This document shows, one piece after another, positions 1 through 12,787 of a stretch of DNA of 64,000 bases. Every line of letters begins with the position of its first letter. Position 1 is the stretch's first letter. Below the pieces are notes generated by a model, which saw nothing but the letters and a program-made list of their open reading frames with translations, did not search any database and was not told where the DNA came from. The position numbers and the translations under genes are program-made. The stretch spans positions 8,886,981 through 8,950,980 of the forward strand of contig OX579640.1 in assembly GCA_951230915.1 (NCBI GenBank), in the 5' to 3' direction. Source of the DNA: Antitrichia curtipendula (lineage: Eukaryota; Streptophyta; Bryopsida; Hypnales; Leucodontaceae).

Positions 1-584
1 GAATGGATTCTTTGTATAGTAAGTCTTGTTGCCACAACTACAACAAAGTTAACACTACTGGGAAACATATAATTTAAAACACCCCTTTCCCTTATAGTGT
101 AAACCTCAAGTTCTTTGGTTATTTGAAACTAAAAACTACCTCAAAATAACTTCTTTCTAAATAATGTTGAAACTTTTGTCTTTCAATTTTTTTATGGATT
201 CATGTAGAAAGGGGAGTGCTAGCATACAAGCCTAGAAATTCACATTATAGACATCTTCTATAGTCATAGATACCTATGTCATAGACTTTTTTCATGTTAT
301 AGATACATACGTTATAAAGGGGAGTGCTAGCATGTGAGCATAGAATCTATGAACCCACGAGCTTAGGAATTTATATTATAAATACATTCTACAATTATAG
401 GTGTCTATATTATAGGTTCCTATATTATAGACTTTTTGCATACTATATGCTATAAACACCTACAAATAGTTGTAGATATGTACCAACAATTAGGTCCAAG
501 GCTCACAAGCTCACGTTTCTTTGTTCATGTTGTGTTATAAACACCTTCAAATGGGTTCATAGCTCATAGACTCACGTCTCTATA
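1..584. repeat. AT-rich DNA with two diverged direct copies
   Basis: GGGGAGTGCTAGCAT occurs at 211 and 319, each followed by similar sequence rich in TATAGA/CATAGA words, so a ~108-bp unit has been duplicated and has drifted. No gene is seen. Confidence 0.5.
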
Positions 585-766
585 CTCACCCACTAGCATC
601 TCTGCACCTAGATGTTAAACTAAATTCTAGAAAGATGTACATTAACAATTTAGCTTAGAGATGCTAATGGGTGAGCATTTTGAAACAAGTATCATTTAAA
701 TATTTTGCTTGCATGGACATTTACATGCTAAGCTAGGTTGTTAATGTACATCTTTCTAGAATTTAG
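585..766. repeat. Two interlocked hairpins (MITE-like)
   Basis: A 39-base arm at 620-658 pairs with 728-766 with two mismatches. A separate 19-base arm at 585-603 (CTCACCCACTAGCATCTCT) pairs with 657-675. The two stems cannot form at once. Probably a small inverted-repeat element; its family is unknown. Confidence 0.65.
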
Positions 767-1205
767 AGTAGAATCTTCAGTGATTGCAAGCTCATAATAT
801 GATTTTTTTAACTACATTATTTGTAAACCCTTTAAAAGATAAAATTTAAGTTCCAAATCCTTTTATTGAATATTTATGTGTCCTAAACGTAATGTAAAAG
901 ATATCATATTAAAAAATTGTATTAAAAACAGAATAGTAATAATTACTTTATATTCACATAAAGACTATACAAACATCATATAATGAACATCAATCACACA
1001 AAAGGACCCACTTTCTAATCATTCATAGTTGAAGTATTTTCCACTTAATTAATAACCATATTATGTACTCATCATGTTTGTGCCAAAATAATACAAATTA
1101 GTATTGCAGTTACATCATTTTAATGTATATATTAGATTTGTAAAATATTAATGTGCACAAAATATTTAAATGATAATTGTTTCAAAACTAAAAACTCCCA
1201 AAACA

Positions 1206-2084
1206 TTAATCCTTAAAGGACCAACAATTTTGGTAATATAGCAATTTTGGACAACTCACTATGAATGGAGCTTTTATTTTTTTCTTTGAAATTTTCACAC
1301 AATATGTGGACAAGCTTTTTCTTTAAGGCCCAAGATTTATCATTACCTTTGCCCACATGGTCAAAAAGTTATTGTATGATATATAAATTTTTCCCCCAAC
1401 TGGGTAGTTTGGGGCAGATATAAAAAAATTAGAAATTAGTTTATAGATTTGTATATACATGGAAAGCTTTTAATCATTCCATTTAAATTAATGTGTTGAA
1501 AATTATGAGGAGTTTTATTTTGCGGTCAATTATGGATTCTCTATTCTAAAATAAATTTTGAAGCCCTTTATTTAACTCAATTTTTAATATTTCTAGAAAA
1601 AAAATAGAATCATAGGATGTAGATTGTGTATTACAACATTACAGCCATTGGAATTGGCAATTTTCAATTCCATAACTAAATTCTTAATCATTTGAAATCA
1701 TACTCTACTTCTTTCTACTTACTATTTTTTTTTCTCTATATGTGGTATGATTTCAAATGATCTAAAATTTTCAAGTATGTAGCCAACATGCCTTGAAGAA
1801 TGAATCCAAAGCAAAACCACAATTTTCATACAAATGTGTTCTTGTGAAGTGTAGTTGCCTTTTATTTGCTAAGCCAAAAAAAAAAATTGTCACTTCAAAC
1901 ACTACTATCTTACAGTCTGCATAGTGAAAATTTTTGAAATTTTTTCCACATATTTTCAAACCAATGTACTACAAGATCCTATGGTTACATGTGTCCAATT
2001 AATTAATTTATTTTTAACTGTTCTAGAAATGGCAATTTTGGAGCATTTTTGGTGAAAATATAGTTAAAGAACTTTAGAGGTTAA
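1206..2084 (-). mobile_element. TTAA-family element, full length, minus orientation
   Basis: Bounded by TTAATCCTTAAAGGACC and ..TTTAGAGGTTAA. Internal landmarks of the family are present: an AAGCTTTNAATCATTCCAT stretch, the ACAACATTACA(A/G)CC block and TACTACAAGATCCTATGG. No transposase frame; one open frame (1959-1771, minus) is shared with other copies. Confidence 0.7.
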
Positions 2085-5000
2085 TGCATTCAAGAATGAT
2101 GTAGATATAATGTTTAATCAATGTTGTTTTAGTGTAACTATAAACTTTATGACTTTTTGGTACAATCATGTCAATTAATTGAAGCATGATTAAAAGTATC
2201 ACATTAATACTAATATCGCTAATATCACTAATAACCTATAAGTAAAAAAAAAATTGTAATGAAAAGAAATATCCTATTGCAAATATATATTTATGAATTC
2301 ATAAAAAACATCAAGTATTTCTTTAAAAAAAATAGACTAGTAGTTTAGCTACCTATAGTTAAAGTGATAGTCAAAGATCAGAAGTAGTAATACCCAGAAG
2401 ATGCACTGCTTGCATCTTCTAGGCACATAGTTTAGCTACCTATATTTTTGAACAATTTTTTTATAAACTTTAAATATTTATTGAATTTTCACCATAAAAA
2501 TTAATAAACAAATAATTAAAATCTACATTAAAAAAAAGCTTATTAATTAATTTGAATATGCCTAATAATGAAAAAAATTATTTTGAACTTCCAAATCCAT
2601 CTAAAGAAGCTAAATGATTATTTTTTTCCCTATTTGATAAAGCCCCTCTAAAAATCGATATCTTTTTCCTCACTATTTCAAAAATTCAAATGTACACAAC
2701 ATTTTTGTGAACTCAAGTTTTATATGGTACCCAAAATACCATTATCATACTAATGATTGAAGGTTTATGATGCAACTATCATTTAACCAATTATTAAATG
2801 TTAAAATTTTTAAAATATTGTCCAAGATTTGGAGACTTTATTTTAGACTTGCATACAAATTATCAAATGCAAATATGCCTTTTGAAGTCCAATGTTTTAT
2901 GCTTCAAATGTTAAAAATATAGATAACGTTCAATTGCATAATCAAAAGACTTTTTTATTGTATTAAGGACACTTTTTTACAATACTTCCTTCAAAATTAA
3001 TATTTTGAGGGTACCAAAACATCTATAGTAATCCTACAATTGTGGAGATCCATGGTTTGATTATAAAACTAACAAAATAAATAATTGCTTAAGATTATAG
3101 AATTTTCTATTATAGAAATATGTTATACAAGTAAGTGGACCTTTTATTTTTATTAATTTTTTTTTGTCTAATATATTAATATATATATACACACACAAAA
3201 TATATATATTAGCATATATAAAATTTAGGGGTGATAGCAAGTAGTTTTTTTTCCTCACAAGGTTTGTATGTATACAACATCTATTGTATGTACATTTAGA
3301 ATTGTATATGTACATGAAGTTCCAAAAATGAATGAATACTGAGATACAAAGTTTCAAAGCTTTATCCCAATAATACTATAAAATGCCACTTCGACGATTT
3401 CAACTCAAGGGATGTGAGTTTTCATCCATTTCTTAGAGAGCTCCTTGAATGTGTTTATAAAGTTGGAGTTGTTATAATTTGGTAAACTTCATAAATCCAA
3501 AAAACATTAATGATTTGTCTTATAAAGATGATGCTTTAACCACAAATCATACAAGATGTTTTTCTATTGTACTTTTGAAAACTTCTTCTTTGTTGATCTT
3601 AATTTTAGGCATTCATCTATTCCAAATTTGAGTCAAATTAATTAATTAAATTGATGAATAGAAAAACGAATTGACTTTAAATAGGTGTATTGGTATTAAA
3701 CATTGAAATTGCTATTGCCTAACTATTTTTGAAGTAAAAAATACAAAGTGTCCAATATTATATATTGAGCTTTTAAAATTTTACTATTAAGAAGGATTAA
3801 TGATGTTTCCATGATAAAATCTTTGACCATTCTGTCCAATACAATCAAATTTTAGCCAATCATTAAAAAATTAAAACATATTAAAAAATTAAATTTTGTT
3901 TTGGTGCATTATCAAAGTCCTTTCAAATTGACTTTTTTTTCAAACTAGACCTCGTCGATCATTTCTATTTTTGATGCATAACATAATCTCTTTGATGCTC
4001 CCCTCCCTCCAGTTGTGAAAGACATATTTCATAGTATAAGATCCAAGTTTTATCCAAGTTCCCTTATATCAAATTTTTTACGTTAAGTCTGAGTTTGGTA
4101 ACTTCATTACTAGTTTTTTTTGTCTCCAAAACCATAATTTAGATAGTGAAAATGCAACTGTGGAGAATGCAAAATCTTTTTTCTTTTCCACTTGTACAAT
4201 ATCCATGTATAAAATTAATGTTAATTTTTATATAAAATACTATTATAAGGTAAAATTATAAGAGTCTTGATTTTTTTTCTAAATTCATTTATTGATGCCT
4301 AAGTGACTAATGATATTTATTTACAAAATTAGATAATATCATTGGAATAGATTGAATAGAATACAAATATATAGATTCTATTGGTTAATATGATTCCTAT
4401 TTACAAATGGGAGCATGAAGATTTTGTTGTGTCCACTTAAACCCTCACTACTTAGTTATTTATTAACCCCTAAATGTCCGAGGCACCAAATTTTGGTGAT
4501 GACAATACTTTGAAGTTGAACAAAACCTAATCAAGCTGCTATTTTAAATAATTTATATGTTTTTAAAATTCTTTTTGAAGTCTAATTTAAGCATCAAAAA
4601 AATAATTTCGAAAATGATTGATTATGATTTTTCTATTCAAGATTTTATACAAAGGTGTCCATTGCAATCTTGACTTTTTGAAGTGTTGAGGGCTCCTAGA
4701 ATGAACCTCAAATACACTAGATCTTGGGGAAAAAATCACATTAGAAATTCATTTAAAAAGTTTGTAGAGTAAATTTTAAGAAGCTATAAATCGATTGGAG
4801 TTACGCATGTTAGGCCCTTTATCCTCATATTTTTTTTGGTGATCAACGTTTTAGATTTGACATGTGAAAAGAGGATTGAAAGACTTCAAATCACTTTTGA
4901 AGTTCTAACACCCTCATGATTAAATATTATAATTTTTTTAATCAATAAGTGATATTTTTGTGTTTTTTTCCTATGAAATCACTAACATGTCTAGTTTGAA

Positions 5001-5583
5001 TTTGTATGGTTACAATTTTTAAAAAATCAATACAACTTATCAAAATGTTGACTTTTTGTTCAATATAGAGCAAATTCTTTAGAAGTTCAAAAAAGGCCTT
5101 GGGCAATTAAGGATTAAGTGCATAATGAATTACACTTCCTTCCTTCAGTATTCAATGAAGAAGCTTAAAGAAAAATCACGTTGTATATCACTAAAAGAAT
5201 AAATAAGGGGAAAAAAATAATGCTCTAACTACATGTATCCATGATATTGATATGTTCAAAAAAATTTAATTTTTTGTTTATAAAATTTCAAAAGTAATCT
5301 TATTATCTATTCGTCGAGCATTTAGAGTTTTTATTTATTTATTTATTTAAAAAATACCTAGCAACACTCGTTAAAACTATTTCCAACATACACTTTTGTT
5401 AACAATTTTCCCGATTTCATCATTCTAAGGATGGCTAACTTAATTGCTACGCCAATCATCATGAAAAAGTTCCTCATCCACATAATACCAGATTCCAAAA
5501 ACCATCAGCCTAAATGACTCCAAACTTATGCCCCTGCGTCCAGAGACAGCCAAGCTTTAAAATGCATTGTTATTGCCCAATCG
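2085..5583. other. AT-rich intergenic DNA, no gene recognised
   Basis: Long A and T runs, a TA/CA microsatellite near 3165-3200 and (TTTA)n near 5330-5350. A lone TTAACCCCTAAATG left end lies at 4464 and a GGATTAAG right end near 5110, possibly a very old relative of the TTAA family, but the interior does not match. Short AT-rich frames here are not convincing. Confidence 0.6.
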
Positions 5584-5727
5584 TAAGGTGAACCAGCCCA
5601 TTACCGCCACTCTTCTCAATTTCACCCTCATGTACCCGTGGCAAACATTTCCCCTCTGAAAATGTACCCCATTGGTACATGAGTGTGGGATTGAGACGGG
5701 TGGGCCGTAATGGACTGGTTCACCTTA
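5584..5727. mobile_element. 144-bp hairpin MITE, TAAGGTGAACCAG ends
   Basis: The two halves are inverted copies over about 60 bp each: TAAGGTGAACCAGCCCATTA at the left and the complement of TAAGGTGAACCAGTCCATTA at the right. The same termini bound the longer element at 25282-25728, so this looks like a minimal foldback derivative. Confidence 0.75.
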
Positions 5728-6420
5728 TTTCCTTCCCTTACCACCAATTGCATTCAGCATGTGCTTGGGTAGGCAGATCCTCATGGAGTGAATCCGTGGC
5801 ACGACGGTCCAACCAAGTGGCCTCCCCCCTTTCGATGTTTTGATATTGTGGAAATATTATTGCAAGCCGTACATCTGAGTGCTGTTGGCTTAGTACCAAC
5901 CAATCTTGGGTGATTTCATTCATATAGCAAAAGTAAATTCATCCTCACCTTATCATCTTTTAGTAAGGTAACAACATCTAAAATCATCCAAATATGTAGC
6001 ATTGTCTTCTGAGTGCATAGGCATAGTCACTCATGCGTTCAGATTTAGAATTGAAATTAATCCATTTCAATTCAATAAATCTCCACCACCACCCCACTAC
6101 TTGTTATTTTTGAATGATGTGCAATCAATATGGGATATTTCAATATGTACCCATATTCATATATGTATTTCAATATGTATTTGTCCGTACTTTGAAGTTC
6201 ATAACCGTCTTTTGTACCACATTATGTATCATATTCTATATTTGCTTTTGGACGGCCAAGATCATCATCAACAACTTTGAATTTTTTAGATGATTGACGA
6301 CATTGGAGGTGGGGGTGGGGGGTTGGGGTGAAATCAACAACTATGGATTTTTTTTTGAGGGGGGGAGGGAGAGAAATTGAATTCAAACATGGTGTTTGCA
6401 TCATCATATGAAATAGTATA
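5728..6420. other. Gene-free stretch with a G-rich tract
   Basis: Nothing coding is recognised. At 6305-6328 the plus strand has four or more G-runs (GGTGGGGGTGGGGGGTTGGGG), a classic G-quadruplex-type pattern, followed near 6360 by a GA-rich run. Confidence 0.5.
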
Positions 6421-6535
6421 CTAATGAGGCAAGGGTTCCATTGGCGTCCTTGAAAATGAGACCCCTCTAGTGTACAAAATTGTCTTGATGATGGCTCTTT
6501 AGCCTCCCCCCATGCTTGAATTAACCCCTAAATTC
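6421..6535. repeat. Dispersed repeat shared with 10900-11010
   Basis: Both places read AATGAGGCAAGGGT, then a CTTTGAAAA/CCTTGAAAA word, ACAAAATTGTCTT and a CTTGAATTAA word at similar spacing, so they are diverged copies in the same orientation. Element type unknown. Confidence 0.5.
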
Positions 6536-7264
6536 CCATTGTCCCTATAGGGGACAAAATGGATCTGGGATAGGTTTCCATGAGCTTAATTTTTGGCACA
6601 ATTTTTTGAATTGTTTTTTGTAAGATAGAAAAATGTATTGGGGGTTTAGGAATGTAATTTTCATTTTAAATGGTGCTTGGGAGCAAAAGTTATACCACAA
6701 TAAGCCCAAATTTTTATTTAGCATGCAACAAAAAAAAGTTACAAAATATTAAAGATTAAAATATTTATTTTCTCATTAGATTTCTTTTTTGTCTATATGG
6801 AAGTGGGCTTTGATTCATTCCTTTTGAGTTTGTGATGTGAAAGTTATGGAGCATCTTCTTTTGTTGAGAAGATAGAGAATCTTCTCAACCAAATAGAGCA
6901 TCTTCTTGGGAAAAAAATGAATAGGTTTTGTTTTTGAGCTCAATTTTCAAATTTTTTCAAAACAAAAAGTTTCATAGGGGTTATTTTGATTGTTTGGAAA
7001 AATCTCACCATTAAGATTAGTGTGTTTTAATTCCATCTTAGAGTTATTCACAATTTAGTTTTTTCCTCTATCTTGTATTTACTTCTATTTATATGATATT
7101 TTAAAGAATGAAAATGACCTCAATTTTTTTTCATTCCTAAACCTGCAACTTAATTCTTTGTGGTTCAAAAATTTTATTCAAAATTTATAGTGCAATTTTT
7201 TTTAAGTCAAGAGGATTGAAAGTCTCGTAGACTAATTTGCCCCCAAATCCATGTTTTTTTTACT
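6536..7264. other. AT-rich spacer, nothing recognised
   Basis: No gene, no clear repeat ends; an imperfect GAGAATCTTCTCAACC/GAGCATCTTCTT repetition occurs near 6850-6910. Confidence 0.5.
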
Positions 7265-7458
7265 TTGAAGACATTTCTCTTACAATCTATGAGGTCAAAA
7301 TTTTTGAAATTTCTTCCACACATTCTCATACCAATTTGTTGCAAGATCTCGTGGTTAGATATGCAAAATGTCATTTTTCAGTTCTATTTTCTTTGCGCTA
7401 GAAATGGTAGTTTTGAGCATTTTTTCTCAAAAAAAGACATTAAGACATTAGAGATTAA
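7265..7458 (-). mobile_element. TTAA-family fragment
   Basis: Only the family end is present: the AATTTTTGAAATTTCTTCCACA block, TGCAAGATCTCGTGGTTAGAT, a CTAGAAATGGTAGTTTTG block and a GAGATTAA terminus. The rest is missing or too diverged. Confidence 0.55.
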
Positions 7459-7639
7459 CTAATAAGTCCCTTGCAAGTATCTAACAAAGCATAATTCCCT
7501 CCTAGCATAGGGATTGCCTGGTTATGCAATATTATGTAAGAATTTGAACATGGTTCTTATTACTATTACTAATCAGTGTAAAAGTTTGTGTTGGTTAGGT
7601 CTTGTTGGAAGTCAAATGAATATTCCATGCTCTCTGAAA

Positions 7640-7906
7640 GGACCAAGGCCTTTTTTCTTGAGAAAACACTCAAAACTGCCATTTATAAAGCAAAAAAAGT
7701 CTTAAAATTATTCTTTAATCAATTTATCAAACAATAACTTTTTAACCATGCATTCAAAAGTTATGTAAATTTTTGTGTCTAAAAGCTATTCTTCAATCAT
7801 ATATAGTGTGAAAAAATTAAAGAAAAAAACAAAAATTCCATTTGTAAATGAACAACAGAAATCACTATGATGCCAAAAAATGCTACTTAGTCCTTTTAAA
7901 GATTAA
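7640..7906 (+). mobile_element. Internally deleted TTAA-family copy
   Basis: The left part reads AACACTCAAAACTGCCATTT, the right part AACTTTTTAACCATGCATTC followed by ATGCCAAAAAATGCTACTTA and TTTTAAAGATTAA. These are the two ends of the 0.93-kb element with the middle lost, giving ~270 bp. Confidence 0.55.
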
Positions 7907-8261
7907 GTTTTCTCCCTCATATATACTTGTAATATTTTTTATTGGAAAGGAGGGGAGGTTCCTCTACCATAGCAATGTAACAAGAATATTCATGTTACAA
8001 TAGCCCACAATACGTAGGTAAGATTTCCATTCAGGCTTTCTTCAATGAAAAGAGATTTGATTAATAGAAAAAATGTGGTTGCAAAGGGTCCTTGGCTTAA
8101 AGTTCAAGAAAGTCATAAACACTAGGGACTTGTCTTTATTTGAAAATAAATTAAAATCTTGTGTATTCATCTAGCTGAGTGCAATGCAAAAAATATTCTA
8201 AAATTGCAACCACATGTATAAATGCTTGTCACTTGACAAACCTAAGTCCAAACTACCACTA

Positions 8262-8566
8262 AAGAGGTTTACTTTTAAAAGCAATCTATTAAGAACTCAT
8301 TGCATTTGGAGGGAAGCTAAACTCTTTGAAACAATTTTCAATAAATTTTCGTAGGAGGAAAGCTGGAATTATCATCTAATGCAAGTTGTTTCATATTTTT
8401 TGGACCTTTGTTGAATTAATTACAAATTTTTGAAGTTGAAACGTGATGCTCACTAAATGTGACTACCTCCTCAAATGTACACTGTTGATACATTGAAGAA
8501 AGCAAAATGTACCTCTATGTTAGTGGTCGTTTTAGAGCAAGGTCATTTTTAGAGCACCCTATCTTA
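8262..8566 (-). mobile_element. TAAGGTAG-family MITE, diverged copy
   Basis: The interior closely follows the copy at 8631-8920 (GGGAAGCTAAACTCTTTGAA, ACAATTTTCA, AATGTAC..TTGATACATTGAAG) and the right end is CACCCTATCTTA. The left terminus has decayed. It sits 65 bp from a second copy in the same orientation. Confidence 0.65.
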
Positions 8567-8630
8567 TTTTGAAAGTGTTAGGATATCTCTGTAATCATGC
8601 TTTGCATAGGTGTTTTTTTTCAATTTTCAA

Positions 8631-8920
8631 TAAGGTAGGAGGTTATTAAAGCAACCCTTTAAGAGATGATTGCATTTTCAGGGAAGCTAAACTCCTTGAA
8701 ACAATTTTCAGTAAATTTCAGTAGGAAGAAAAATGGAATTGGCATCTAACCCAAGTGGTTTCATATTTTTCGGACCTTCATGAAATTAGTTACAAATTTT
8801 TGATGTTAAAACGCAGTGGTTTCTAAAAGCGACCCCCTCCTGAAATGTACAATGTTGGTACATTGAAGAAAGTAAAATGTACCTTTGTGTTAGGGGTCGC
8901 TTTTAGAGACCCCTACCTTA
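8631..8920 (-). mobile_element. TAAGGTAG-family MITE, full copy
   Basis: Begins TAAGGTAGGAGG and ends CCCCTACCTTA, 290 bp. Inside are a GCGACC..GGTCGC inverted pair and a short foldback around AATGTACAATGTTGGTACATT. Non-coding; related copies are at 8262, 25744, 28785, 32956, 44107 and 45287. Confidence 0.75.
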
Positions 8921-9545
8921 TTGCAAAAATTATGAAACCCTTGAAGATCTGCCTCAACACTAATGGACCCTTGAAAACAATAATCTTTTTTTTTGTGCAC
9001 AATATCTTAGGTAGGAGGTACCAAAAGCAAGAGGAAGATGACAGATGCGTGCTCCACACTCTCAAAGCACTCTACATTCTCTCTAACTTAATCCCTTAAC
9101 GCTTCAATCCTTTTTCAAATTTTGGCACACTTTTGCTTATATCTTTGTACAGGAATATTATTTATCACAATTTCATGATATTGGGCATTAAACTGAGAAG
9201 GTTGTCTTTTCAAGATTCAAGTGTTACATTGGATGAATGGGAAGTTAGTTGGATGAAACAATGCATGCAAGCCCTTTGTTCATTGTCTAGAAAGTGGATG
9301 TTGATGTAATTAAGGGTTAACCCCTTAAAAGATGTTGCCCTCCCAAAGAGATGGCGTAACTATGTTGTTTGTATATTGAATTTATTTGATCCTCTCCAAA
9401 CACTCAAAAATTTCCAAAAATATTCTCATTTGACCAGTAGTATGTCTGTGACTTGGTTTGAAATTTATAGATTGAATGGAATTCATGTGCTACTCAATTT
9501 TTCCTTTTGTATACAAGAAAGAAGATTAAAAAGACAGCAACATCT
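8921..9545. other. Spacer, no gene recognised
   Basis: Contains AATCCCTTAACGC near 9090 and TAATTAAGGGTTAACCCC near 9315, ends that could bound another small TTAA-type element, but the interior has no match elsewhere in the window. Confidence 0.4.
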
Positions 9546-10482
9546 TTAACCTCTAAAGGACCATCCTACTATTTTTAGTAGCATGGCAATTTTAGATAGG
9601 TACCTGTGACTATAAATTTGCATACTTTAGGCCCAAATTTTGATTGAAGTTGTGGATGAGGAATATCTTTCATATGAACAAAAATTTATGACATTTGGAA
9701 ATATGAGTCAAAAGTTATGGCTTAATGTATTACTTTTTTCACTAGGCGAGCAATCCAAGCAGATTTAAAAAAAATACATTTTTCTAAAACAAAAATTTGA
9801 AACTCGTTTTCTGAATTTTATATATATATATGGAAAGCTTTGAATCATTCTACTTCAATCAACGAGTCAAAAGTTATGAAGAATGTTAGTTTGTAGGCAG
9901 TTATGGATTCTCTATTCTATGATAAACTTTGAAGTCTTTTATTGCATTCAATTTTCAATATTTTTAGAAAAGAAATAGAGTTGTAGGATGCAAATTGTTT
10001 ATTACAACATTACAACCATTCGGATTGGCATTTTTCAGTTCCATAATTAACTTCTTAACAATTTAGTGTTTTGAGCCATTCTCTACTTCTTTCTATTTAC
10101 TATTTTTTTTCTATATGTTGTACAATTCCAAAGTATCATAATTTTTCAAGCATATAGCCAACTTGCCCTAAAGAATGAATCCAAAGAATAACCAGCATTT
10201 TGAATATTTTTTCATACAAATGTGACCTTATGAAGTGCAGCTGCCCGTTTTTTTGTAGAGACCAAAAAAGGGATTTTGTCAATTCAAACATTAATATCTT
10301 GCAATTCACGCTGTGGAAATTTTTGAATTTTTTTTCCATATATTTTCAACCCAGCTTACTACAAGATCCTATTGTTGTATGTATCCAAAAGTGTTTTTTT
10401 TCCAAAATTTGGTACTTGTGTGTTCAATATGACAATTTTCAAGCATTTAAAAAAAACCAGAGTCAAGGAACTTAAGGCGGTA
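9546..10482 (-). mobile_element. TTAA-family element, near full length, minus orientation
   Basis: Left end TTAACCTCTAAAGGACC, right end AAGGAACTTAAGGCGGTAA with the terminal TTAA mutated. The interior shows GGCATTTTTCAGTTCCATAA, CATATAGCCAACTTGCC and TACTACAAGATCCTATTG. The shared short open frame runs 10339-10136 on the minus strand. Confidence 0.7.
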
Positions 10483-10495
10483 AGGGGGTAACTTA

Positions 10496-10728
10496 CACTA
10501 AATAGTAAAATTAGGTTTCCCCACACTAAGTTCTCAACATTTGACACTGTATAAATGTTTATCGTTTCTATATAAGACTATATTACTTCTGAATTAGATT
10601 ATTTCTATAATTGACACTCATGAACCTCCACATGTGCAAATAAAAATATTTGTAGAAATATGTGTTGACTTTAATGGCTTGTATAGTAATTTTTGTGGAG
10701 TAAGGCAACCTAATTTCATTGTTTAGTG
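10496..10728. mobile_element. 233-bp MITE with CACTAAA ends flanked by TA
   Basis: Left end CACTAAATAGTAAAATTAGG, right end the complement of CACTAAACAATGAAATTAGG; TA lies directly outside both ends. A related, inverted copy lacking clean outer ends is at 26070-26305. No coding capacity. Confidence 0.65.
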
Positions 10729-10889
10729 TACAATGAACATAAGGCTAAGTTTGAGTCTTTGTTATCAACATTGCCATGCATAACTATGGACGATGGTGAG
10801 TTCTTACAACTCCGAAAGAATGTTTTGTTTCTAAAAGCTTTTGGAGGAAGCAAAATACATTAAAAATGAGCATTGGCACTTATTATTTT

Positions 10890-11095
10890 GCTTACCAATG
10901 AGGCAAGGGTCCCCTTTGTATCTTTGAAAAGGAACACCTAGACTAAACAAAATTGTCTTATTGACGATTCCTCAACCAACACTATTTCTTGAATTAAGTC
11001 TCTTCTAGGCATTAAGGGAGGCACAATACCTTCCGAGTAGGGGAGGACTATTGCCTAGTTATGCAATGTTACAACAATAGAAGAAGGGACCTATA
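10890..11095. repeat. Dispersed repeat related to 6421-6535 and 7480-7550
   Basis: The first half matches 6421-6535; the second half (GGGAGGCACAATACC to TTGCCTAGTTATGCAATGTTA) matches 7480-7550, so the 6.4-7.5 kb copy was split by later insertions. Confidence 0.45.
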
Positions 11096-11099
11096 CAAC

Positions 11100-12007
11100 A
11101 TAAACCCCGTGAGTTCCTTGACTATATTTTCACCAAACACACTCCAAAACTGCCATTTTTAGTACAAGTACCAAATGTTTGAAATTTTTTTTTGACATAT
11201 GAAACCATAAGATCTTGTAATCTGCTGACTTGAAAACATGTGGTAAAAATTTCAAAAAATTGACCGCATAGATTGCAAGATATAAGCATTCAAATTCACT
11301 GAAATCATTTTTTGGCCTTGCGAAAAATAGAGCAGTTGCATTTCACAAACTCACTTTTCTAGGAAGAAATGTCCAAAATGGTGGTGCTTCTTTGGATACA
11401 TTATCCTAGACAAGTTGGCTACATGCTTAAAAGAATTTCACATCATTTGGAATTGTACAACATATAGAAAAAAAATAGTAAGTGGAAAAAAGTTGAGAAT
11501 GGTTCAAAATACAAAATTGTTAAGAATTTAGTTATGGAATTAAAAATGCCAATTCCAATGGGGTGTAATGTTGTAAAAAACAATTTGCATCCTACAATTT
11601 TATCTTATTCTAAAAATATTGAAAATTGAATGAAATAAATCACTTCAAAGTTTATCATAGAGTGGAGAATCCAAACTAAAATTCCTCATAACTTTTGACT
11701 CATTGGTCAAAATAGAAGCTTTACATATATATATAACTCTAGAAAACCAGTTTCAAGTTTTTATTTTTTTTAAAAGTGATTTTTTATGATCTACTTGAAC
11801 TACCCGTCTTAGGGAAAAAGTAACAAATTAGGCCATAACTTTTGATACACATTTCCAAATGTCATGAGATTTAGTGCATATGAAGGATATTCCTCGTCCT
11901 TACCTTCTATTAAAATTTCAACCCAAAACATGCAAATCTTTAGTCACAAGTACCTACCCAAAATTTCTATACGGCCAAAAACTGCATATTGGTCCTTTAG
12001 GAGTTAA
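11100..12007 (+). mobile_element. TTAA-family element, near full length, plus orientation
   Basis: Starts ATAAACCCCGTGAGTTCCTT (terminal TTAA changed to ATAA) and ends GGTCCTTTAGGAGTTAA. It carries ACTGCCATTTTTAGTACAAG, GGAATTGTACAACATATAG and CATAACTTTTGACTCATTGG in family order. Confidence 0.7.
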
Positions 12008-12404
12008 AATACTTGATTACCTTCTTCATGGGCATTAGTGTCAAGGACTCTACTTTTCCCAAGACTTGTCATTGTCCTTAGGGATCAAGACCAAGGCTGC
12101 TATTTCCATTCATGTGTAGTGTTGGCCCTACTTGGTGATCTTTTCTTTTCTTGATTTTCATTCTTTGTGACATTTTATTAACTCATTTTTCTAGCAAATT
12201 TTAGTAGGGATTCTCAATGGATCTTACTGTCTTAGGATCCATCCTCCACCTTACCATGTTCTTTGATGTACCATTGATTTTACTCCATGAGAACCTAAGC
12301 TTCACATTTTCATTTTTGGCATTGTACCTTATGATTTTCCTCTTAGGTTAAACTTGCATACACTTTCTGACCACGTTGTTCTATTAAATCATTATGGAGA
12401 AGTA

Positions 12405-12752
12405 CACTAAAGATGATATTTAGTGTCTTGTACACTAAATACGAAGGCATACACTAAAAGCCAATTACCCTATGAAAGTAAGGAACATTAAATGTCAATT
12501 CAAACACTAAATGTGAACCAGAGTTGTCATATCAGACGGAATATCACTGTTCACGGACAGAAAATTGTAGATGCCGAAAAACATCTCATTTTCCTTATTT
12601 GAAGAATTTTTGCAAAAGTTACAAGGCTCTGAAGTTTGCAGCCGGCACATTCAAGTCTAACACTAATTGTGGACAAGTTCAGATTTAGTGTTGTAGCTAG
12701 TAGGGGGGTAAAAACACTAAATGTCACTCAACACTAAATATCATCTTTAGTG
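12405..12752. mobile_element. 348-bp MITE with CACTAAAG ends flanked by TA
   Basis: Left CACTAAAGATGATATTTAGTG and right CACTAAATATCATCTTTAGTG form 21-bp inverted ends, each itself nearly palindromic. TA sits outside both ends. The word CACTAAA is repeated many times inside in both senses, like subterminal transposase sites. Confidence 0.7.
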
Positions 12753-12787
12753 TAGCTAGATATACCTTTAATTCTTACTAGCGGTTG

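Noticed and set aside
3061..3357. 98-codon minus-strand frame
   Set aside because: Built from TA/CA microsatellite and poly-A/T; Tyr/Ile/Asn composition without motif.
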